Source of the DNA: an uncultured Eubacteriales bacterium | GTDB taxonomy: Bacteria > Bacillota > Clostridia > Oscillospirales > Oscillospiraceae | Direction of reading: 5' to 3' | NCBI GenBank assembly: GCA_900321335.1 | Contig: ONVR01000095.1 | Location: forward strand, 1 to 5,615 | DNA length: 5,615 nucleotides | Shown here: piece by piece, positions 1 to 5,615 of the stretch | Numbering within the stretch: position 1 is the stretch's first letter | Layout: each line of letters starts with the position of its first letter | Position numbers and translations under genes: made by a program | Notes under the pieces: model-generated | Told to the model about the DNA's origin: nothing | Database searches by the model: none | Seen by the model: the letters and a program-made list of their open reading frames with translations, nothing else

Positions 1-296
1 GAGCCGCTTCTGGCGATGACGCCCAGATTCTGCTCCATCTCTTCCGCCGTCATGCCGATGCCGTTGTCCGTCACCGTGACGGTGCGCTTTTCCGGGTCCA
101 GAGCGATGCGGATGCAGAAATCCTCCCGGGTCATGCCCACCTGATCGTCCGTCAGGGACTTGTAGCAGAGCTTGTCGATGGCGTCGGACGCGTTGGAGAT
201 GATCTCCCGGAGAAAGATCTCCTTGTGCGTGTAGATGGAGTTCACCATCAGATCCAGAAGCCGCTTGGACTCGGCCTTAAACTGTCTTTTTCCCAT
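1..296 (-). CDS. htpG: Molecular chaperone HtpG (Hsp90 family), N-terminal part
   Basis: This is the start of the cytosolic Hsp90-type chaperone, an ATP-driven dimer that helps remodel and refold client proteins under stress. The 98 visible codons cover the first part of the GHKL (Bergerat-fold) ATPase domain. The N-box reads EIISNASDAIDK, with the expected catalytic Glu at residue 31 and the Mg/ATP-contacting Asn at residue 35. The G1 box DNGIGM lies at residues 77-82 with the adenine-binding Asp77. The ATP-lid region begins with NLGVIARSG at residues 90-98. The ATG at 296 is preceded by GGAGG (complement of 305-309) with an 8-nt gap, so the start is secure; an ATG 7 nt upstream is out of frame. 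The family is usually about 620-640 residues, so roughly 85% lies off the left edge. The gene is divergent from hisS and carries its own promoter with a CIRCE operator. Identity is very likely; the missing part cannot be judged. Confidence 0.96.
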   Translation of the reverse strand, partial: MGKRQFKAESKRLLDLMVNSIYTHKEIFLREIISNASDAIDKLCYKSLTDDQVGMTREDFCIRIALDPEKRTVTVTDNGIGMTAEEMEQNLGVIARSG

Positions 297-343
297 TTTG
301 CATGCCTCCGTATATACATTATAATATTAAAGCAAAAAAGGTT

Positions 344-370
344 TTAGCACTCTCTTCTTTCGAGTGCTAA
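344..370 (-). promoter_or_regulatory. CIRCE operator (HrcA repressor binding site)
   Basis: The sequence is a perfect match to the CIRCE consensus, TTAGCACTC-N9-GAGTGCTAA, with arms at 344-352 and 362-370. The perfect pairing extends outward to 12 bp per arm (341-352 with 362-373). CIRCE is the operator of HrcA, the heat-inducible repressor that classically controls groESL and dnaK operons. Here it begins right after the -10 box of the minus-strand promoter and covers the predicted start site (about 366-368), so HrcA binding would block htpG transcription. It could also form a hairpin in the htpG mRNA leader. The hisS promoter is about 90 bp away and faces the other way, so direct control of hisS is less likely. 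Confidence 0.95.
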
Positions 371-373
371 AAC

Positions 374-402
374 ATCGTACCACTCCTTCGTCTTTTTGTC
401 AA
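374..402 (-). promoter_or_regulatory. SigA-type promoter for htpG
   Basis: Read on the minus strand, the consensus -35 hexamer TTGACA (402-397) is separated by exactly 17 bp from TACGAT (379-374), a 4/6 match to the -10 consensus. The predicted start is about 7 nt downstream, inside the CIRCE repeat, leaving an mRNA leader of roughly 70 nt before the htpG ATG. The position of the operator relative to this promoter supports both calls. Confidence 0.85.
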
Positions 403-404
403 TA

Positions 405-437
405 GCTTTCCGGGTTTGCGCCGAAAAACGGGAAAGC
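405..437. repeat. Inverted repeat between the divergent promoters
   Basis: GCTTTCC (405-411) and GGAAAGC (431-437) form a perfect 7-bp inverted repeat around a 19-nt loop. It sits just upstream of the htpG -35 box and about 20 bp upstream of the hisS -35 box. On the plus strand it is followed, 5 nt later, by six T residues (443-448), which makes it faintly terminator-like. The loop is long, the stem short, and no plus-strand gene is visible upstream. It may be an operator, a weak terminator or chance; no known regulator motif is recognised. Confidence 0.3.
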
Positions 438-458
438 CGAAATTTTTTGCGGTTTCTC

Positions 459-487
459 TTTACTTTATTCGGATTTTTCGCTATAGT
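459..487 (+). promoter_or_regulatory. Probable SigA-type promoter for hisS-aspS
   Basis: TTTACT (459-464, 4/6 to the -35 consensus) and TATAGT (482-487, 5/6 to the -10 consensus) are separated by 17 bp. The predicted start is near 494, giving a leader of about 32 nt before the hisS ATG. That is too short for a T-box riboswitch, and no T-box antiterminator motif is seen upstream of hisS on the plus strand. Synthetase expression therefore does not appear to be controlled by uncharged tRNA here. Confidence 0.65.
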
Positions 488-525
488 TTATTAGTTAGAT
501 ATTCTCTTGCAAGGAGACGTGAACC

Positions 526-1887
526 ATGGATAGAATCCAGCCCCGCACCCTGTCCGGCTTTATGGAACTGCTGCCGGACAAGCAGGTGATCTTTGAAAAT
601 ATGATGGACAAACTGCGCAAAAGCTACGCCCTGTACGGCTTTACGCCTCTGGACACGCCTCTGATCGAGGCCTCCGAGGTGCTGCTGGCCAAGGGCGGCG
701 GTGAGACGGAAAAGCAGATCTACCGCTTTACCAAGGGCGACAACGATTTATCTCTCCGCTTTGACCTGACGGTGCCCCTGGCAAAGTACGTGGCTCTCAA
801 CTACGGCCAGCTCACCTTCCCCTTCCGGCGTTTCCAGATCGGCAAGGTATACCGGGGCGAGCGCGCCCAGCGGGGGCGGTTCCGGGAGTTTTACCAGGCG
901 GACATCGACATGATCGGCGACGGCAGTCTGGATATCGTAAACGAGGCGGAGATCCCCTCTGTCATCTATAAAACCTTCACCTCCCTGGGGCTCCGGCACT
1001 TTGTGATCCGGGTGAACAACCGCAAGATCCTCAACGGTTTTTACGCCATGCTGGGTCTGACGGAGAAGTCCGGGGAGATCATGCGCACCGTGGACAAGAT
1101 CGACAAGATCGGCCCGGAGAAGGTCCGGGGCATTCTCACCGGCGATGTGGGCGTGAACCGGTTGGACGCCGATGAGATCCTCCGGTTTATCGCCATCCGG
1201 GGCACCAACGACGAGGTGCTGGCCGCTCTGGAGAACTACCGGGGCAAAAACGAGACCTTTGATCTGGGTCTGGACGAGCTGAACACCGTGACCCGGTATC
1301 TGAGCGCCTTCGGCGTGCCGGAGGAGAATTTCCAGGTGGATCTGACCATTGCCCGGGGGCTTGATTACTACACGGGAACGGTGTACGAGACCACCATGAC
1401 GGACCATCCGGAGATCGGCTCCATCTGCTCCGGGGGACGATACGACGATCTGGCGGGATACTACACGGACAAAAAGCTGCCCGGTGTGGGCATCTCCATC
1501 GGGCTGTCCCGGCTGTTTTTCGTGCTGGAGGAGCAGGGCTATCTCAACGACGCGCTCATCACCGCCCCGGCGGACGTGCTGGTGCTGCCCATGACGGTGT
1601 CTCTGGACGAGGCCATCACCCTGGCCACCTCTCTGCGCGCCCAGGGGGTGCGCACCCAGGTTTACTTCGAACAGAAGAAATTCAAGGCCAAAATGTCCTA
1701 CGCCAACAAGGCGGGGATCCCCTACGTGATCTTTCTGGGGGAAGATGAGATCCGGGAGGGCCGCGTCACCGTGAAGGATATGCGCACCGGTGAGCAGACC
1801 TCCGTATCCCCCGGCATGGCCGCCGCCGCGATCCGGGGCAAGCTGGACAGCGACGCAGCCGCCGCCCCCATCCGGGACAGAGCGTAA
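526..1887 (+). CDS. hisS: Histidine--tRNA ligase (HisRS), divergent type
   Basis: This cytosolic class II synthetase makes His-tRNA(His) from histidine, ATP and tRNA. The 453-residue protein has the catalytic core at about residues 1-335. Motif 2 runs from FQIGKVYRGER (103-113) to FREFYQADIDMIG, with the ATP-binding Arg at 110. The HisRS-specific HisA signature ARGLDYYTGTVYE (276-288) contains the conserved Arg277, and SGGRYDDL follows at 302-309. Motif 3, GVGISIGLSRL, is at 320-330. The anticodon-binding domain occupies about 347-435, followed by a short Ala-rich tail. The HisA signature and C-terminal domain argue against HisZ, the regulatory paralogue. The segment LRFDLTVPLAKYVALN (77-92) follows the archaeal/eukaryote-like pattern rather than the LRPEGT pattern of E. 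coli HisRS. The ATG follows AAGGAG (511-516) by 9 nt. The gene is first in an operon with aspS and uses CGG for 18 of about 33 arginines. Confidence 0.96.
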   Translation: MDRIQPRTLSGFMELLPDKQVIFENMMDKLRKSYALYGFTPLDTPLIEASEVLLAKGGGETEKQIYRFTKGDNDLSLRFDLTVPLAKYVALNYGQLTFPFRRFQIGKVYRGERAQRGRFREFYQADIDMIGDGSLDIVNEAEIPSVIYKTFTSLGLRHFVIRVNNRKILNGFYAMLGLTEKSGEIMRTVDKIDKIGPEKVRGILTGDVGVNRLDADEILRFIAIRGTNDEVLAALENYRGKNETFDLGLDELNTVTRYLSAFGVPEENFQVDLTIARGLDYYTGTVYETTMTDHPEIGSICSGGRYDDLAGYYTDKKLPGVGISIGLSRLFFVLEEQGYLNDALITAPADVLVLPMTVSLDEAITLATSLRAQGVRTQVYFEQKKFKAKMSYANKAGIPYVIFLGEDEIREGRVTVKDMRTGEQTSVSPGMAAAAIRGKLDSDAAAAPIRDRA

Positions 1888-1922
1888 CACACGAATTCTA
1901 TAGGAAACAGGAGAGATATTGT

Positions 1923-3710
1923 ATGACACAGTCACGTACCCATACCTGCGGCGAGCTCCGTCTGCAGGACGCCGGCAAGGCCGTAACCCTCTGCGGCTGG
2001 ATGGAAAACGTCCGGGAGGTCGGCAACGGCTTCGCCTTCGTGGTTTTGCGGGATTACTACGGCACGACCCAGATCGTACTGGAAAACGACGAGGAGAATC
2101 TGGCGCTGGTCAAGAGTCTGAACAAGGAGTCCACCCTTCAGGTCACCGGCAGGGTGCAGGAGCGCGCCAGCAAGAACCCGAAGCTCCCCACCGGGGAGAT
2201 CGAGGTGGTCCCCACTGAGATCCGGGTACTGGGCCGCTGCCGATACAACGAGCTGCCCTTTGAGATCAACCGCAGCCGGGAGGCGGACGAGCAGGCCCGG
2301 CTGAAATACCGCTATCTGGATCTGCGCAACCCCGCGGTGAAGAAAAACGTGATCCTGCGCTCCCAGGTGACCTATGCCATGCGGCAGGCCATGGTGGAGC
2401 ACGGGTTTCTGGAGATCAGCACCCCCATCCTCACCGCCAGCTCTCCGGAGGGCGCCCGGGACTATCTGGTACCCGCCAGAAAACACCCCGGCAAGTTTTA
2501 CGCCCTGCCCCAGGCGCCCCAGCAGTTCAAGCAGCTGCTGATGACCGCCGGATTTGACCGGTACTTCCAGATCGCCCCCTGCTTCCGGGACGAGGACGCC
2601 CGGGGCGACCGGACCCCCGGCGAGTTTTATCAACTGGATATGGAGATGGCCTTTGCCTCCCAGGACGACGTGCTGGCGGTGCTGGAGGACGTGCTGGTGC
2701 CCATTTTTGAGAAATACGGCCTGTACGACCGGGTCACCCCCGCCCCCTTCCGGCGGATCGCCTACAACGAGGCCATGGAGAAGTACGGCACGGACAAGCC
2801 CGACCTGCGCATAGACCTGGAGATCACCGACGCCACGGCGCTGCTGCAGAACGTGGGCTTCGGCCCCTTCGAGGGCAATACCGTCAAGGCCGTGGTGGTT
2901 ACGGACTTTGAGGCCACCCGGAAACAGATCGACAAGCTCTGCGCCGACGTGGAGGTCCAGACTGCCCAGAAAACCTACTGGTTCCGGATGGACGACAAGG
3001 GCGAGATCGTGGGGGGCATCGCCAAGTTTATCCAGCCCGTCAAGGAGCAGGTGGTCCAGGCCCTGAGCCTGAAGCCCGGCTGCTTTGTGGGTCTGGCAGC
3101 GGGCAAGCTGGGCGTGGCCCAGAAGACGGCAGGCGTCCTGCGCAGCAAGCTGGGCGTGCTGTGCCCCGATCACATGGACAAGGAGCAGTATCAGCTGTGC
3201 TGGATCGTGGACTTCCCCATGTACGAGATCGGCGAGGAGTCCGGCGAGCTGGAGTTCTGCCACAATCCGTTTTCCATGCCCAACGGCGGTCTGGAGATCC
3301 TGGAGAAGGCCGCCAAGGGGGAGATCGACCCCCTAACCATCACCGCCTTCCAGTACGATCTGGTGTGCAACGGCTACGAGAGCGCCTCCGGCGCCGTCCG
3401 GAACCACGATCCCGAGATCATGGTCAAGGCCTTTGAGCTGGTCCGGCTGGGAGAGGAGGACGTAAAGGCCAAGTTCCCCGCCATGTACAACGCCTTCTGC
3501 TACGGCGCGCCCCCTCACGCGGGCGCAGCCCCCGGCGTGGACCGGATCATCATGCTGCTCACCGGTGAGGAGTCCATCCGGGAGGTCATCCCCTTCCCCA
3601 TGAACAAAAACGCCCAGGACGTGATGATGGACGCCCCCTCCCCCGTCTCGGAAAAGCAGTTGGAGGAGCTGAGCATCTGCATCCGCCCCGATGTAAAGAG
3701 CGAACAATAA
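1923..3710 (+). CDS. aspS: Aspartate--tRNA ligase (AspRS), bacterial type
   Basis: This class IIb synthetase makes Asp-tRNA(Asp); some bacterial forms also mischarge tRNA(Asn) for GatCAB. Its 595 residues match the usual bacterial length of about 590. An OB-fold anticodon-binding domain spans about 1-110 (CGWMENVRE, LRDYYG). The flipping-loop region TASSPEGARDYLVP is at 171-184. Motif 2, FQIAPCFRDEDARGDR, holds the ATP-contacting Arg222 and continues into TPGEFYQLDMEM. The bacterial GAD insertion domain lies at roughly 290-425. Motif 3 is GAPPHAGAAPGVDRI (528-542), with Ala533 where Gly is usual (PPHGG). The motif 2 and flipping-loop wording resembles alphaproteobacterial AspRS more than E. 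coli or Bacillus AspRS; this is from memory of the families. The ATG follows AGGAGA (1909-1914) by 8 nt, and the 35-bp gap to hisS has no terminator, so co-transcription is likely. Whether it discriminates tRNA(Asp) from tRNA(Asn) cannot be settled here. Confidence 0.97.
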   Translation: MTQSRTHTCGELRLQDAGKAVTLCGWMENVREVGNGFAFVVLRDYYGTTQIVLENDEENLALVKSLNKESTLQVTGRVQERASKNPKLPTGEIEVVPTEIRVLGRCRYNELPFEINRSREADEQARLKYRYLDLRNPAVKKNVILRSQVTYAMRQAMVEHGFLEISTPILTASSPEGARDYLVPARKHPGKFYALPQAPQQFKQLLMTAGFDRYFQIAPCFRDEDARGDRTPGEFYQLDMEMAFASQDDVLAVLEDVLVPIFEKYGLYDRVTPAPFRRIAYNEAMEKYGTDKPDLRIDLEITDATALLQNVGFGPFEGNTVKAVVVTDFEATRKQIDKLCADVEVQTAQKTYWFRMDDKGEIVGGIAKFIQPVKEQVVQALSLKPGCFVGLAAGKLGVAQKTAGVLRSKLGVLCPDHMDKEQYQLCWIVDFPMYEIGEESGELEFCHNPFSMPNGGLEILEKAAKGEIDPLTITAFQYDLVCNGYESASGAVRNHDPEIMVKAFELVRLGEEDVKAKFPAMYNAFCYGAPPHAGAAPGVDRIIMLLTGEESIREVIPFPMNKNAQDVMMDAPSPVSEKQLEELSICIRPDVKSEQ

Positions 3711-3717
3711 ACCCTAT

Positions 3718-3752
3718 GCGCCCCGGCCACGGAAAGGCCGGGGCGCTTTTTT
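3718..3752 (+). terminator. Strong intrinsic terminator of hisS-aspS
   Basis: A perfect 11-bp GC-rich stem pairs GCGCCCCGGCC (3718-3728) with GGCCGGGGCGC (3736-3746) around a 7-nt loop, followed immediately by six T residues (3747-3752). It starts 7 nt after the aspS stop codon. It should end the synthetase transcript efficiently and isolate it from acsB. The T-tract is on the plus strand only, so it acts in one direction. Confidence 0.96.
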
Positions 3753-3789
3753 GTCCGTGACGCCGCCGCCGGTTGCGTAGATTCTACCT

Positions 3790-3803
3790 AATTTTTGAAA
3801 ATT
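3790..3803. repeat. AT-rich palindrome upstream of the acsB promoter (copy 1)
   Basis: AATTTT-TG-AAAATT is a 6-bp inverted repeat with a 2-bp centre. Its right part, TTTGAAAATT (3794-3803), recurs exactly at 3906-3915 in the acsB leader. In AT-rich intergenic DNA such repeats can arise by chance, so a binding-site role is only a possibility. Confidence 0.3.
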
Positions 3804-3836
3804 CTTTCGCAAATCTTCTGCCGGACATCAAGAGGA

Positions 3837-3865
3837 TTGATTTTTTGCGGAAGAAAGTTTATACT
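3837..3865 (+). promoter_or_regulatory. Probable SigA-type promoter for acsB
   Basis: TTGATT (3837-3842, 4/6 to the -35 consensus) lies 17 bp before TATACT (3860-3865, 5/6 to the -10 consensus). The expected start is near 3872, leaving a leader of about 65 nt. With the strong terminator upstream, this makes acsB the first gene of its own transcript. Confidence 0.72.
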
Positions 3866-3877
3866 ATATCTGTATAA

Positions 3878-3896
3878 ATAGGCAGTAAATACCTAT
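3878..3896. repeat. Short inverted repeat in the acsB leader
   Basis: ATAGG (3878-3882) and CCTAT (3892-3896) form a 5-bp inverted repeat with a 9-nt spacer, about 6 nt downstream of the predicted start site. The placement would suit an operator, but the arms are short and match no regulator motif I recognise. Confidence 0.28.
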
Positions 3897-3903
3897 GTGC
3901 GTG

Positions 3904-3915
3904 AATTTGAAAATT
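3904..3915. repeat. AT-rich palindrome in the acsB leader (copy 2)
   Basis: AATTT-GA-AAATT is a 5-bp inverted repeat that shares the exact 10-mer TTTGAAAATT (3906-3915) with the copy at 3794-3803. The two copies flank the predicted acsB promoter, 112 bp apart start to start. Confidence 0.3.
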
Positions 3916-3921
3916 TTGAAA

Positions 3922-3927
3922 GTGAGG
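3922..3927 (+). promoter_or_regulatory. Ribosome binding site that fixes the acsB start
   Basis: GTGAGG ends 9 nt before the ATG at 3937, a normal spacing. Another in-frame ATG at 3928 directly abuts this site with no spacing and is therefore unlikely to be used. Choosing it would only add three residues (MFQ). Confidence 0.7.
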
Positions 3928-3936
3928 ATGTTTCAA

Positions 3937-5615
3937 ATGAGTGTATTAACTGATCTTATTTATGGCGGTTCCAACGCTGTTGCCGGCCTGACCGAAGGCG
4001 CGGTGAATGACGCTATCGCCAAGTACGGCGCGGACAAGGCCGTCGCCTTCCCCAACACGGCGTACTTCTGTCCCACCATTTACGCCGCTACCGGCGTAAA
4101 GGTCAAGACTCTGGGAGATCTGCCCGCCTGTGTGGGCGTTCTCAAGAGCCTGATCTCCAACAAGGAGGATCTGGGCGAGGCGCTCAACGCCGGTCTGGCC
4201 ACCGCTGTGGGCGCTGAGATTCTGGAGCTCCTCAAATATGTGGACGGCGGCGATCCCTATGAGAATGAGGTCGGCATCGGCTTCGTGCCCGACGCCGTGA
4301 TCCGTTCTCTGGGCGTGCCTCTGGTAACGGGCGACATCCCCGGTGTGGCCGTGGTTCTGGGCAAGGCCGAGAATCCCGACGACGTGGTGAAGATCGTCAA
4401 AGACTATCAGGACAAGGGCATTATGACCTTCCTCATCGGCGAGGTCATTGACCAGGTCATCGCCGGCGGCGTCAAGATGGGTCTTGACCTGCGCGTGATC
4501 CCCCTGGGCCACGACGTGACCGCCGTGATCCACGTGGTCACCGTTGCCGTCCGTGCGGCACTGATCTTCGGCGCTCTGGAGCCGGGCAAGCTCCCCGACC
4601 TGCTGACCTACACCAAGGACCGCGTCCCCGCTTTTGTCAACACCTTCGGTCCCATCGACAACGTGGTGGTCTCCGCCGGCGCCGGCGCCATTGCCCTGGG
4701 CTTCCCCGTGGTGGTGGATATCGACCTGGGTGAGAACCAGGTGGAGGGCGCTCTCGTGTCCGTGACCGACCACGCCGAGACCGTCAAGACCTCCCTGGCC
4801 CTGCGCAACATCAAGGTCAAGGCCAAGAAGATTACCCTGCCCGTATCCTTCGCCGCCGCTTTCGAGGGTGAGAGCATCCGCAAGAAAGAGGTTTACGCGG
4901 AGTTCACCTCCGACAAGAACGTCACCTGCGAGCTGGTTACCAACATCAAGGACAAGGACGCCGTAGAGGATCACAAGCTGACCATCGACGGCCCCGACAT
5001 CCCCGAGAATGCCACGGATATCGTGGAGCTGCCTCTGGCCACCTGCGTAAACGTGTACGGCACCAAGATGCAGGACGATTTCGAGGCGGTTATCGAGCGT
5101 AAGATCCACGCCTGGTTCAACTACATCGAGGGCGTTATGCACACCGGTCAGAGAAACCAGTTCCGTATCCGCATCAGCAAGGACAGCTATGCCCAGGGTC
5201 TGCGCCTGATCGACTTTGCCGAGGTCCTCTACACCATGATCATGGACGAGTTCGGCAGCGTTGTGGACAAGTGTCAGGTGACCTTGGTCACCGACGCCGA
5301 CAAGGCCAAAAAGATTCTGGAGGAGCAGGCACTGCCCCGGTACAATGCCCGTGACGAGCGTCTGGAATCCATGACCGACGAGAGCGTCAACGAGTTCTAC
5401 ACCTGCATCCTGTGCCAGAGCTTCGCTCCCTCTCACTGCTGCATCGTCACCCCCGAGCGTTTGGGCCTGTGCGGCGCCGTGTCCTGGCTGGATGCCAAGG
5501 CCACCTATGAGCTGACCCCCAACGGTCCCAGCCAGCCCGTGCCCAAGGAGGGCTGCACCGACGAGCGTCTGGGCGCCTACGACTCCGTCAACGAGGCGGT
5601 GAGCCAGGCCACCTA
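3937..5615 (+). CDS. acsB: Acetyl-CoA synthase subunit of CODH/ACS, N-terminal 559 residues
   Basis: This enzyme condenses CO, a methyl group from the corrinoid Fe-S protein, and CoA into acetyl-CoA, the final step of the Wood-Ljungdahl pathway; it can also run in reverse. The call rests on similarity along the whole visible length to Moorella-type AcsB, including TAYFCP, FEGESIRK (309-316), VNVYGTKMQDDFE and HTGQRN. The A-cluster region runs from CILCQSFAP to TPERLGLCGAVSWLDAKA. Cys490, Cys493, Cys502 and Cys512 have the spacing of the four [4Fe-4S] ligands (506, 509, 518 and 528 in Moorella). Cys501 is extra. The Cys-Gly-Cys site for the distal nickel would fall near residues 579-581, beyond the right edge. 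The N-terminal domain, absent from archaeal CdhC, is present, so this is the bacterial form. The N-terminus appears about 16-18 residues shorter than Moorella AcsB, and roughly 150-170 codons are missing at the end. It is probably the first gene of a CODH/ACS cluster. Confidence 0.95.
   Translation, partial: MSVLTDLIYGGSNAVAGLTEGAVNDAIAKYGADKAVAFPNTAYFCPTIYAATGVKVKTLGDLPACVGVLKSLISNKEDLGEALNAGLATAVGAEILELLKYVDGGDPYENEVGIGFVPDAVIRSLGVPLVTGDIPGVAVVLGKAENPDDVVKIVKDYQDKGIMTFLIGEVIDQVIAGGVKMGLDLRVIPLGHDVTAVIHVVTVAVRAALIFGALEPGKLPDLLTYTKDRVPAFVNTFGPIDNVVVSAGAGAIALGFPVVVDIDLGENQVEGALVSVTDHAETVKTSLALRNIKVKAKKITLPVSFAAAFEGESIRKKEVYAEFTSDKNVTCELVTNIKDKDAVEDHKLTIDGPDIPENATDIVELPLATCVNVYGTKMQDDFEAVIERKIHAWFNYIEGVMHTGQRNQFRIRISKDSYAQGLRLIDFAEVLYTMIMDEFGSVVDKCQVTLVTDADKAKKILEEQALPRYNARDERLESMTDESVNEFYTCILCQSFAPSHCCIVTPERLGLCGAVSWLDAKATYELTPNGPSQPVPKEGCTDERLGAYDSVNEAVSQAT

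Noticed and set aside
376..389. Minus-strand GGAGTGGTACGA resembles the T-box antiterminator motif.
   Set aside because: It lies inside the htpG promoter spacer and -10 box, on the strand opposite hisS, and no specifier stem or terminator surrounds it.
1888..1922. Possible separate promoter or terminator between hisS and aspS.
   Set aside because: The 35-bp gap holds only the aspS ribosome binding site; there is no hairpin with T-run and no paired -35/-10 boxes.
748..1935. Long minus-strand open frame opposite hisS.
   Set aside because: It is the antisense shadow of a clear HisRS gene; the protein has a low-complexity Gly/His/Val-rich make-up and no recognisable domain.
1932..3263. Long minus-strand open frame opposite aspS.
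   Set aside because: It is antisense to a full-length AspRS and arises from high GC content at third positions; no plausible start signal or domain.
3946..5436. Minus-strand open frame of 496 codons opposite acsB.
   Set aside because: The plus strand encodes AcsB with its A-cluster cysteines in place; the antisense product is a Gly/Val/His-rich shadow.
1..5615. CRISPR array, tRNA/rRNA gene, insertion sequence or prophage trace.
   Set aside because: No regularly spaced repeats, tRNA-like folds, transposase motifs or terminal inverted repeats were seen; the window is almost filled by four housekeeping or metabolic genes.

Overview
The window holds four protein-coding genes of a GC-rich, low-GC-intergenic anaerobic bacterium. 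It is most likely a clostridial Firmicute, and an Oscillospiraceae-like gut lineage would fit. This placement is inferred from four signs: the hisS-aspS gene pair, strong Shine-Dalgarno sequences of the GGAGG type, a CIRCE operator of the HrcA system, and a bacterial-type acetyl-CoA synthase (acsB), which occurs in strict anaerobes with the Wood-Ljungdahl pathway. No species can be named from the sequence alone.

Layout: (1) Positions 1-296, minus strand: the first 98 codons of the Hsp90-family chaperone htpG, running off the left edge. (2) Positions 297-525: a compact divergent control region. It holds a near-consensus minus-strand promoter whose start site lies in a perfect CIRCE inverted repeat (heat-shock control of htpG), a second inverted repeat, and a plus-strand promoter for hisS. 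(3) Positions 526-3710: hisS and aspS, 35 bp apart, probably one transcript, closed by a very strong intrinsic terminator at 3718-3752. (4) Positions 3753-3936: an AT-rich intergenic region with a good promoter and small repeats. (5) Positions 3937-5615: acsB, 559 codons visible, open at the right edge.

How the genes relate: hisS and aspS charge tRNA-His and tRNA-Asp. htpG is a separately controlled stress chaperone. acsB starts a separate transcription unit, probably the head of a CODH/ACS cluster continuing beyond the window. Both synthetases resemble branches other than the textbook E. coli/Bacillus forms: HisRS has archaeal/eukaryote-like signatures, and AspRS resembles the alphaproteobacterial type. 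acsB has clearly different arginine codon use from hisS, consistent with high expression.

I see no previously undescribed system. The most useful points are CIRCE control of htpG, the unusual synthetase types, and the promoter architecture and N-terminus of acsB.
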